NCBI RefSeq assembly: GCF_900199435.1
Contig: NZ_OAML01000002.1
Coordinates: 496,001 to 560,000 of the forward strand
Length of the DNA: 64,000 nt
Reading direction: 5' to 3'
Origin: Pygmaiobacter massiliensis
Lineage (GTDB): Bacteria > Bacillota > Clostridia > Oscillospirales > Ruminococcaceae
This document shows, in pieces, positions 22,552 to 29,957 of the stretch. Numbering within the stretch: position 1 is the stretch's first letter; every line of letters starts with the position of its first letter. Below the pieces are notes generated by a model, which saw only the letters and a list, made by a program, of their open reading frames with translations, ran no database searches and had not been told where the DNA came from. Position numbers and translations under genes: made by a program.

Positions 22552-24453
22552 TTAAATTTTGTGGTCAAAGGTGGGTACCATTTCTGCAATAAACTGCAAA
22601 AGACGCTCGCTGTCGTTTTCGTAAGCAATTTCTTTGAGCGTTTTTAAATGGTCGAAGAAATTTTCGCGGTTCATACGCAGCGGTGCACCGATAAAGATTT
22701 TTTTGCTCTCGGTTTTCTGTACGCTTTCCTCGTCCATCATCAGCTCTTCGTACAGCTTTTCGCCGGGGCGAAGACCGGTAAAGACAATGTCGATGTCCCG
22801 GTACGGAATAAAGCCTGCCAGTTTAATAAGGTTTTCCGCAAGGTCGAGAATACGAACCGGCGCACCCATATCCAAAACGTAAATGTTGCCTGCCCCGCCC
22901 ATGGACGCGGCTTGCAGCACCAGACTTACCGCCTCTGGGATGGTCATGAAATAGCGGATAATGTTAGGGTCGGTGACCGTCAACGGACCACCGCTAGCAA
23001 TCTGCTCTTTAAAAAGCGGTAGCACCGAGCCGTTGGAGCCCAGCACGTTGCCAAATCGCACTGCACAAAAACTGGTTTTGCTGTTTTTGGCAATGCTTTG
23101 AATAATCATCTCACAAATGCGCTTGGTAGCCCCCATCACATTAGTAGGATTGACCGCTTTATCGGTGGAAATCAGCACAAAGCGGTCTGCGCCATATTTT
23201 TCTGCGGAAAGTGCTACATTATATGTGCCAAAGACGTTGTTTTTGACTGCTTCTTCCGGGCTTGTCTCCATCAGCGGCACGTGCTTATGCGCAGCCGCAT
23301 GAAAGACGATATTGGGGCGATAATGTGCAAACAAAAGGTCTACCTTTTTGCTGTCACGTACTGAGGCAATCTGCACCTCCAGGTCCAGCTTATCGCCATA
23401 TTTGCGAATCAGCTCCTGCTGGATGGCATACGCATTGTTTTCGTAAATATCTACGATGACAAGTTTTTTCGGGTTTGAGGCTGCAATCTGTCGGCAAAGC
23501 TCGCTGCCAATAGAACCGCCGCCACCGGTAACCATGATGGTTTTACCTTTAACCAGCTGGCTGGCCGTGGAGGAAATTTCAATGACTTCGCGCCCAAGCA
23601 GGTCTTCTACCTGCACATCGCGAATGCGGGAAGAGAGATCTTTGCCGTCTGCAATCAGTTTCACAATGTCCGGCAAAATGCGCAGGTTACAGTTTGTTTT
23701 TGCACAAATAGAAAGAATTCGGTGCTTATTCTCATCCTCAAGGGTCGGGATGCAAAGCAGAATCGTTTCTATTTCACATTGGCGCACTAACTCAGGGATA
23801 TCTTCAGTGGTACCCATAATCTCGATGCCGAGAATCGAACGACCAACCTTTTGGGGGGAATCGTCTACCGCGCAGATGATGTTCATTTCATCGGACGGGT
23901 TTTTGTAAAGCTCGTGCAGTAAGGTGCTCGCCGCGTCACCTGCACCAATCAGCATCACACGCCGTCTGCGGCTGACACCGGATTTAATTTTTGTGTTGCG
24001 ATACATGCGGTAAGTCAAACGCGCTACCAGGGTGAGTGCCGTGGCAAACATCGCGCTCATCAAATAAACAGCGATAGGAATACGCCGCTCGGTAAAAATA
24101 AAGCGCGAAACCACGATAAATGCGCCTACCGCCAAAATAGAGGACATACAGAAACGGAAAAATTCGACAATTTCTGCATAGCGCCATAGACTGTCGTACA
24201 TACCCATAAAGGCATAAACGATGATATAGCAGCTGACAAAAAAGATGCAGCTGGATACCATAAGGCTGAAATATTCTCGGAACGGGTTGCTGCTTTGCAC
24301 TTCGGCAGAGTTGACCAGCGATTTAAAAAGGTCGCTGCCCTGCAAAACAAGCACCCACGTTGCCATATAAGACGCTGCCACCACAACAATATCGAACAAT
24401 ACCAATATTGCACGGCGATAACGCTTGAGCAAATCGGCAAATGCTTTTGCCAT
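22552..24453 (-). CDS. CapD/FlaA1-type UDP-sugar 4,6-dehydratase with membrane domain
   Basis: 633 residues. An N-terminal part with four or five membrane helices (first ILVLFDIVVVAASYMATWV) is followed by a CoA-binding-like Rossmann fold (VMLIGAGDAASTLLHEL) and a C-terminal extended short-chain dehydrogenase (VTGGGGSIGSELCRQI, near residue 290). Key catalytic-region segments are STDKAVNPTNVMGATKRICE and SNGSVLPLF. The family dehydrates UDP-GlcNAc or similar to a 4-keto-6-deoxy sugar for surface glycans, consistent with the sugar transferase just downstream. The ATG at 24453 has a weak ribosome-binding site. Confidence 0.88.
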   Translation of the reverse strand: MAKAFADLLKRYRRAILVLFDIVVVAASYMATWVLVLQGSDLFKSLVNSAEVQSSNPFREYFSLMVSSCIFFVSCYIIVYAFMGMYDSLWRYAEIVEFFRFCMSSILAVGAFIVVSRFIFTERRIPIAVYLMSAMFATALTLVARLTYRMYRNTKIKSGVSRRRRVMLIGAGDAASTLLHELYKNPSDEMNIICAVDDSPQKVGRSILGIEIMGTTEDIPELVRQCEIETILLCIPTLEDENKHRILSICAKTNCNLRILPDIVKLIADGKDLSSRIRDVQVEDLLGREVIEISSTASQLVKGKTIMVTGGGGSIGSELCRQIAASNPKKLVIVDIYENNAYAIQQELIRKYGDKLDLEVQIASVRDSKKVDLLFAHYRPNIVFHAAAHKHVPLMETSPEEAVKNNVFGTYNVALSAEKYGADRFVLISTDKAVNPTNVMGATKRICEMIIQSIAKNSKTSFCAVRFGNVLGSNGSVLPLFKEQIASGGPLTVTDPNIIRYFMTIPEAVSLVLQAASMGGAGNIYVLDMGAPVRILDLAENLIKLAGFIPYRDIDIVFTGLRPGEKLYEELMMDEESVQKTESKKIFIGAPLRMNRENFFDHLKTLKEIAYENDSERLLQFIAEMVPTFDHKI

Positions 24454-24694
24454 TTTATCACCAAACTTCTTGTGTTCTCCCAGAAAAAACCGGGCGCAGG
24501 GCATACCCCGCTATCTTATTTATTTTACAACATATCCCGTGAAGAATCAATTTTTTCCTTGCGTTTCCTTTAAAAATGCTTATAATTAATGAAAAAGCGC
24601 ATTTTTAAATAAATTTTTTCACTTTTCGATTTCTGTAAAAGGAAAAATCTATCAGTGCAGGTCTAACAAAACCATAAAAAAGGGAGGGTTCTTC

Positions 24695-25069
24695 ACGAAA
24701 AGACGTTGGCTTCTTTTAATAGTATTTCCCCTTTTTCTGCTGGCTGCATGGTTTTTATATCGTGAGGGGCATCTTTTCCCGTGTTATTTCTACCAAACAA
24801 CCGGGTTTTACTGCCTTGGGTGTGGGGGTAGCCGGGCTGTTCTTGCTCTCATGCACGGAAATTTTACCGATGCATTGCGGTACAATGCCTTTGTTATCCT
24901 GCTTTTGCCTTTTCTGGCTTATTTCCTTCTCTCTATGTTAATAGAAACGATTTGCGGGCGCAGAATACTTCGGCGGCCTAAATTGCCCGGGTGGGCATGG
25001 ATTTGTTTTGCGCTCGCCGCTGCTGCTTTTACGATTCTCCGCAATCTTCCTTTTATGCCCCGTTTATAA
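24695..25069 (+). CDS. DUF2752 membrane protein with apparent ACG start
   Basis: About 124 residues. Typical DUF2752 layout: a first membrane helix (WLLLIVFPLFLLAAWFL), the conserved YCLGCGGSRAVLALMHG motif with two cysteines, then ALRYNAFVILLLPFLAYFLL and a final helix. The function is unknown. The ribosome-binding site AGGGAGGG is followed, at the right distance, by ACG AAA AGA CGT rather than ATG, and no ATG, GTG or TTG exists in frame before residue 53, which lies after the conserved motif. Initiation at ACG, or a recent start-codon mutation, must be assumed. Confidence 0.7.
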   Translation, partial: TKRRWLLLIVFPLFLLAAWFLYREGHLFPCYFYQTTGFYCLGCGGSRAVLALMHGNFTDALRYNAFVILLLPFLAYFLLSMLIETICGRRILRRPKLPGWAWICFALAAAAFTILRNLPFMPRL

Positions 25070-25116
25070 TATTGGCTTATCCTGCAAGTTTACTACGGCC
25101 AAAAATATTCTAAAAT

Positions 25117-25155
25117 CAAAAACGCGTGGACCGCTTTAACGGTCCACGCGTTTTA
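25117..25155. terminator. Terminator between spoIVA and DUF2752 gene
   Basis: AAACGCGTGGACC pairs with GGTCCACGCGTTT around a short loop, with TTTATTG on the plus side and a shorter T run on the minus side. It ends transcription from both directions. Confidence 0.85.
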
Positions 25156-25172
25156 TTGTGTTGATGTAAGAG

Positions 25173-26648
25173 TTACAGGATAATGCAAATCAGTCCCTGG
25201 CAGCCCTCGTTGATGACGCGCTCAAGGGTTTCTTGCAATTTGAGGCGCGCCTCGGTAGGCATATGCAGCAGCTTGCCTTGCAGGCCTTCGTTGACCAGCT
25301 CATGCAGGCTCTTGCCGAAAATATTGGACTCCCAGATGCGAATGGGGTCTTCTTCGAAATCTTTCAGCAGGCTCATTACCAGCTCTTCCGACTGTTTCTC
25401 GCTGCCCACAATAGGGCTGATTTCGGTCGTAATGTTGGTTTTGAGCATCTGAATCGAAGGTGCGCTGGCTTTCAGCCGCACGCCATACCGGCCAGACTGT
25501 TTGACAATCTCCGGCTCTTCCAGGTGCAGTTCATCGATGGTCGGCATCACGATGCCGTATCCGGTTGCTTCAACCTGCTGCATCGCGTCGCGAATCTTCT
25601 CATACTCTTTTTTCACCCGTGCAAGCTGAATGACGCAAGGCATCAAACTGGCTTCATCACAGATTTCAAGCCCAGCCTGCTCGCCCAGTACCTTGTAGAA
25701 GATATCCGAGGCAAGGTGTACTTCCACCTTGGCGGTGCCGGTGTCCAGGTTGATGGCGGTAACCGCTGCACTGGAAATGTACTCACTGGCCAGAGTGGGC
25801 GCATTGTCGCGTAGGTCACGAATCCGCACAACACTGTCAGCGAAGTTACGCACCGCACCGTAAACGCTCTCCTGCAGCCAATGGTCAGGCTCCAGCATGG
25901 TAATCCATTTAGGCATCGTAAAGCCGATTTCCTGCACTGCAAACTCATACAGCACGGTTTTCAGCACGTTGCGAATATCAGCTTCGGTCATCTCTACACA
26001 GCTGATAGGAATAACTGCGACACCGTATTTTGCAGTAAGCTCGTTTGCCAGCTCTTTGCTCTGGCGAGCATCCGGCGAAACACAGTTGAGCAGCACGGCA
26101 AACGGCTTGCCGGTGCCTTTCATTTCGCCGATGACTCTCGCCTCTGCCCCTTCGTATGCACTGCGGGGCAAATCGCTGATGCTGCCGTCGGTGGTCAGCA
26201 CAAGGCCAATCGTAGAGTGCTCGGTGATAACCTTGCGGGTGCCGGTTTCCGCAGCTACCTCAAAAGGCACCGCATGGTCGTACCACGGGCTTTTCACCAT
26301 GCGGGGGCGTTCATCTTCCACGGTGCCCATTGCGCCCTGTACAAGGTAGCCGACGCAATCAATCAGCCGAGTGCGGAACGAAACGCCATTCTCCAATTCC
26401 AAAGTAATGGCCTGCTCCGGCACAAATTTCGGCTCGGTGGTCATTACGGTGCGGCCAGCGGCACTTTGCGGCAGCTCATCGGTAGCGCGCTGGCGCACAG
26501 CGGTGTTTTTAATGGCAGGCAGCACGAGGGCTTCCATAAAACGTTTGATAAATGTACTTTTGCCAGTGCGTACAGGACCGACGACGCCGATGTAGATCTC
26601 GCCGCCGGTACGCCGGGCAAGGTCCTGATAGATTGTATTCGCTTCCAT
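25173..26648 (-). CDS. spoIVA: Stage IV sporulation protein A
   Basis: Cytoskeletal-type ATPase that polymerises on the outer forespore membrane and forms the base of the spore coat, 491 residues as in B. subtilis. Walker A is GPVRTGKST (residues 24-32), and the sensor/Walker B-like regions follow (RLIDCVGY, VLTTDGSISDL). The middle and C-terminal regions, including KQSEELVMSLLKDFEEDP, match the family. It starts 13 bp after sipL stops, with GGGAGGAG upstream, so the two are in one transcript. Mother-cell sigma E control is expected from the family, but I see no clear sigma E promoter within the pair. Confidence 0.95.
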   Translation of the reverse strand: MEANTIYQDLARRTGGEIYIGVVGPVRTGKSTFIKRFMEALVLPAIKNTAVRQRATDELPQSAAGRTVMTTEPKFVPEQAITLELENGVSFRTRLIDCVGYLVQGAMGTVEDERPRMVKSPWYDHAVPFEVAAETGTRKVITEHSTIGLVLTTDGSISDLPRSAYEGAEARVIGEMKGTGKPFAVLLNCVSPDARQSKELANELTAKYGVAVIPISCVEMTEADIRNVLKTVLYEFAVQEIGFTMPKWITMLEPDHWLQESVYGAVRNFADSVVRIRDLRDNAPTLASEYISSAAVTAINLDTGTAKVEVHLASDIFYKVLGEQAGLEICDEASLMPCVIQLARVKKEYEKIRDAMQQVEATGYGIVMPTIDELHLEEPEIVKQSGRYGVRLKASAPSIQMLKTNITTEISPIVGSEKQSEELVMSLLKDFEEDPIRIWESNIFGKSLHELVNEGLQGKLLHMPTEARLKLQETLERVINEGCQGLICIIL

Positions 26649-26661
26649 CTGCTCTCCTCCC

Positions 26662-28173
26662 TTATTCCGCGGTGGGAATCAGCAGCCGGGTATCCTGCTG
26701 CAGTGTCTCGGTATCGATCCCGCTGCCCGCCGCGATTTTTGCGGGGTCGGCATGGTAACGCTTAGCGATTGAGAACAGCTCTTCGCCGGCTTTGCCATAA
26801 TAGATGCGCAGTGCTACGCCGTCATCTTGTGCCTGCAGCAATTCGTCGCAGACAATGGTGTCAATGACTTCCGTGCGGGCGCGCTCAGTTACTACGCCAC
26901 TCACCGAGATGTTGACTTCACAGGAGGCGTCTTCGCCGCTCTTTTTCGCACTTGCACTTTCAAACAGTGCCGTTGCTTCTACGCTTACAGCATCTGCGCT
27001 GCCTGCATAGCGTTTGGGCAGCATGTAGTCGCAGGGTTTGTCATAGCATTCCAGCTCGCCCAGGCTGTTGCAGCAGATGAGGTGTGCCACAACGCGTCCC
27101 TTGATGCAAAGCTCACCGTTTTCGGTGACCGTCTCGGGCGGCAAAACAGTTGCCACGCACTCCACCACTGTGCTGCCTGCATCCGGCAGTGCGCCTGATG
27201 TAGAAGCTGTGATAGTATTATGGAACCGGTCGATGATTTGCCCGGTTAAAATGGTCTTGGTGGTCGTTTCTGCTTCATATGCAGTAGAGAAAGCATCCGA
27301 CACTGCGTACACAGAAGCTTTTTTATAAGCCAGCAGTGCAATTACAGCGTTGACACTGGCGACGGTGCCGCCGTCAGAGCCTGCGGTGATGGTGCAGCCC
27401 ATCGGCTTAACCTGCGCGCTGCATTCGCAGTCTTCTGTCAGATTCTCGACGTCGATAATCTGGTTGAACGCCATCTCTTTTTGCGCGTGCAGCACATGGC
27501 AGCCCGGCTCGGCGCGGTAAGCAACGGTGAGCATCAGCGCACCTTTTACAACTGCCTTACCCGAAACCAGTTTGATCTCGGAAACTGCACCGCTGCACTG
27601 GGTAGAAAGAATGGCCTCAGGTGCCTGCTCAAACTCTACCGTATCCTCGGCAGTGAACTGTTTTTCCACATCGCCAACCGTGCGGGTCAAAGAAAGCTCT
27701 GTTTGCTTGCTCTGTACCCCTGCACCGGAAAGCGCAGTGATAATCTCCTGCTCTACCTCGCCGCTGACGACCGTCTTAAATGCATAAGCACCTTTCACAT
27801 CAATGCGCCGCTGGTTGATGGCACGTACGTTCAAATATTCGCACTCGCCCGCGACGGAAATGTGGTAACGGCTGCAGCCGGTTGGTTTGAGCTCTACCGT
27901 TTTAGAGAACGGCAGCTTTTGTTCGACGGGGCAGAGGCTCTGCCCTTCTTCGCCCTGATAGTACACCAGCAGGCGCAGGTAGCCTTCTAGTGTGAGTTTG
28001 CCACCCATCACCTGTTTTTGAAGTATGACCGGCGTGACAAAGCTCTTTACGATTTTAAAAATTTCCGGCAGATAGTCGGGAATCATGATCTCTGTTTCCA
28101 CCGGGTGCTCCAGCGTGAGATCACAAAGCTGTTGCTCCACGCTCACGGTGTCTCTGAACACCTTTAATTCCAT
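26662..28173 (-). CDS. sipL: SpoIVA-interacting coat protein SipL-like (SPOCS and LysM domains)
   Basis: 503 residues. Two or more SPOCS/DUF3794 repeats (about residues 35-130, 160-280 and 300-420; for example DYLPEIFKIVKSFVTPVI) precede a C-terminal LysM domain (EELFSIAKRYHADPAKIAAGSGIDT, about 455-500). In Clostridioides difficile SipL binds SpoIVA through its LysM domain and is needed for coat localisation. Direct adjacency to spoIVA here supports the same partnership. The ATG at 28173 is preceded by AAGGGGCGAGG; the frame upstream to 28206 lacks similarity. It is separated from spoVM by a terminator and about 60 bp. Confidence 0.85.
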   Translation of the reverse strand: MELKVFRDTVSVEQQLCDLTLEHPVETEIMIPDYLPEIFKIVKSFVTPVILQKQVMGGKLTLEGYLRLLVYYQGEEGQSLCPVEQKLPFSKTVELKPTGCSRYHISVAGECEYLNVRAINQRRIDVKGAYAFKTVVSGEVEQEIITALSGAGVQSKQTELSLTRTVGDVEKQFTAEDTVEFEQAPEAILSTQCSGAVSEIKLVSGKAVVKGALMLTVAYRAEPGCHVLHAQKEMAFNQIIDVENLTEDCECSAQVKPMGCTITAGSDGGTVASVNAVIALLAYKKASVYAVSDAFSTAYEAETTTKTILTGQIIDRFHNTITASTSGALPDAGSTVVECVATVLPPETVTENGELCIKGRVVAHLICCNSLGELECYDKPCDYMLPKRYAGSADAVSVEATALFESASAKKSGEDASCEVNISVSGVVTERARTEVIDTIVCDELLQAQDDGVALRIYYGKAGEELFSIAKRYHADPAKIAAGSGIDTETLQQDTRLLIPTAE

Positions 28174-28235
28174 AGTCCTCGCCCCTTTCAACAAATAAGT
28201 ATTCACTCCTTGTCTTTGTTATTCCGGGACAAACG

Positions 28236-28280
28236 AAAACTGCTGCAAAACACTTAAAAAAGTGTCTTGCAGCAGTTTTT
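28236..28280 (-). terminator. Terminator after spoVM
   Basis: AAAACTGCTGCAAAACACTT pairs with its near-complement at 28261-28279. It ends the thiN-spoVM transcript 12 bp past the spoVM stop and leaves sipL dependent on its own promoter or on read-through. Confidence 0.85.
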
Positions 28281-28291
28281 CTTGGTAGGTC

Positions 28292-28372
28292 CTAGCTGTT
28301 GCTCTTAATCCCAAAGATGGCTTTGAGAATTCCACGGAGCAGCTTCGGACTCTTGACTACGACGATCTGCAT
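28292..28372 (-). CDS. spoVM: Stage V sporulation protein M (26 aa)
   Basis: A 26-residue amphipathic-helix peptide, too short for most gene callers. The sequence is M-QIVVVKSPKLLRGILKAI then F-GIKSNS. Compared with B. subtilis SpoVM it has the same length and keeps Lys7, Pro9, Lys10, Leu12, Gly14, Ile15, Ala18 and Gly21; Pro9 is the residue needed for curvature sensing. SpoVM binds the convex outer forespore membrane and anchors SpoIVA. AGAGGGG lies upstream of the ATG. Its place after thiN is the same as in B. subtilis, which strengthens the call. Its two functional partners follow in sipL and spoIVA. Confidence 0.92.
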   Translation of the reverse strand: MQIVVVKSPKLLRGILKAIFGIKSNS

Positions 28373-28427
28373 CAAATCCCCTCTTTCCTGACTGGTAACC
28401 CAGTATATACAGAAAGATGAGTTTTTG

Positions 28428-29057
28428 CTACTTTCGGGCGTACATCACAAGCAAATTCCCGTTTTTTACGGAAACCAGGGCCGTTTGCTCTAAAATCTCG
28501 TTGCTCACCCCAATAGGATAAGCCCCTGTGAGCACCGCCTCACAAAGCGGATACTTCACGCCGGAAAGGGTAACCCCATGTGCAGTTCCATCCATCGCAA
28601 ACACGGAAAAATAAAAGCCCTCTCGTTTTTCAAAGCATCGGCTTTCACTCGTCAGCACCGTAACGGCGGTGTTTTGATCTACCGCCCAGCTCTGCACCCC
28701 ACATCTGCGCAAAAAAAGCAGTGTGGCCAGGTTTGCAAAGGTGTGGTCCAGCCGCCCCCCCAGGCCTCCCAGCAGCAGCACTTCGGTAAAGCCACGCTCT
28801 ACCACAAGGCGTGCCGCATGGTGTGTGTCTGTATCATCCTTTTCCGGCACCAGCGAAATTAATTCCTCTGCGTGTTCCGGGCAGGGGGCAGAATCCCAAT
28901 CGCCCAAGCACAGCGACGGCGTTACGCCGAGCAGCTTTGCCCGCTCAACGCCGGCATCCAGTGCCCAGACAGTATCAGTAGGGCGAATCAATTCCGCCAG
29001 TGTGGGGTCCACTTCGCCGCCTGCAATCAGCACACAGCGGTTTGTCTGTTTTTCCAA
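28428..29057 (-). CDS. thiN: Thiamine pyrophosphokinase
   Basis: Transfers pyrophosphate from ATP to thiamine to make the cofactor thiamine diphosphate, 209 residues. Family segments: WALDAGVERAKLLGVTPSLCLGDWDS, PEKDDTDTHHAARLVVERG (metal-binding acidic cluster near residue 75) and LLGGLGGRLDHTFANL. The C-terminal thiamine-binding part (SLSGVKYPLCEA-like, near 172) is present. It starts 3 bp after rsgA ends. In B. subtilis rpe lies between rsgA and thiN, but not here. Upstream thiamine riboswitches are absent. Confidence 0.9.
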   Translation of the reverse strand: MEKQTNRCVLIAGGEVDPTLAELIRPTDTVWALDAGVERAKLLGVTPSLCLGDWDSAPCPEHAEELISLVPEKDDTDTHHAARLVVERGFTEVLLLGGLGGRLDHTFANLATLLFLRRCGVQSWAVDQNTAVTVLTSESRCFEKREGFYFSVFAMDGTAHGVTLSGVKYPLCEAVLTGAYPIGVSNEILEQTALVSVKNGNLLVMYARK

Positions 29058-29060
29058 GGG

Positions 29061-29945
29061 TCACAGCTCCCATTCTTTAATGTCTTTGGCGTCTTCATAC
29101 ATTGCAAGGTAGCTTTCGTACCGGCGCTGTCCAATCTCGCCTGCTTCTAGCGCTGCACGCACAGCACAGCCTTTTTCGGTTCTGTGGGAACAGCCGGTAA
29201 ATTTGCAGGCCGTCAGATAAGGCTCAAACTCCGGAAAAGCAAATTGCAGATTTTCTTTTAAAATCAGATTGGCGCGCTCCATATCAAGCGAAGAAAAGCC
29301 CGGTGTATCTGCGATCAGCCCTCCAAAGGCAGAGAACAATTCCACCTGGCGGGTGGTGTGCTTGCCGCGGCCCAGCTTTTTGCTGATTTCAGCCGTGTCG
29401 AAATGCAGCTTTGGCAGCAGGCGGCCCAGCAGTGTGGATTTACCCACACCCGAATTGCCTGTAAACGCACAAAATCGCCCTGCGATGATTTCACGAATCC
29501 GCTCAAGGGCCTTTTCTTCTTCTCGCCCTGCTACAATAACTTCAATGCCGGATTTTGCGTAAGCTTCCACCAGCTCTCGCTGGCTGCAAAGGTCGGTTTT
29601 TGTAGCAACAATCACCGGAGTGATGCCCTTATCCACCGCTATGGCACACATTTTATCCAGCACTAAATAATTGGGTGCCGGCTCGGTAGTGGCTGCCACG
29701 ATAAACAGCACATCGAGGTTTGCCATGGGTGGGCGAACCAGCACATTTTTCCGGGGCAGTATTTCTGCAATTATTGCGCTGTCGCCTTCCTGTTCCAACT
29801 GTACAAGGTCGCCGGGCAAAGGGGATATTCCCTTTTTGCGGAATATCCCCTTTGCCTTGCATTCCACGAGTCCTTCTGCCGTTGCGACATAATAGAACCC
29901 GCCAATGCCTTTCATAATTCTATTTTCTAATTTGATTTCTGCCAT
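29061..29945 (-). CDS. rsgA: Small ribosomal subunit biogenesis GTPase RsgA
   Basis: Circularly permuted GTPase that checks maturation of the 30S subunit, 294 residues. An N-terminal OB fold (about 1-65) comes first. The permuted GTPase motifs follow: G4 (VATKTDL, about 115), G1 P-loop GNSGVGKSTLLG (about 168) and G3 DTPGF (about 214). Last comes the C-terminal zinc site with CKFTGCSHRTEKGCAV. It follows prkC by 12 bp in a conserved kinase/phosphatase/GTPase order; in Bacillus RsgA (CpgA) is itself phosphorylated by PrkC. Confidence 0.95.
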   Translation of the reverse strand: MAEIKLENRIMKGIGGFYYVATAEGLVECKAKGIFRKKGISPLPGDLVQLEQEGDSAIIAEILPRKNVLVRPPMANLDVLFIVAATTEPAPNYLVLDKMCAIAVDKGITPVIVATKTDLCSQRELVEAYAKSGIEVIVAGREEEKALERIREIIAGRFCAFTGNSGVGKSTLLGRLLPKLHFDTAEISKKLGRGKHTTRQVELFSAFGGLIADTPGFSSLDMERANLILKENLQFAFPEFEPYLTACKFTGCSHRTEKGCAVRAALEAGEIGQRRYESYLAMYEDAKDIKEWEL

Positions 29946-29957
29946 ATATTACTCATT

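Noticed and set aside
28180-28240. A sigma E promoter before sipL
   Set aside because: A GAATAAC ... GAATACTT pair is vaguely similar to the sigma E consensus, but too weak to list.
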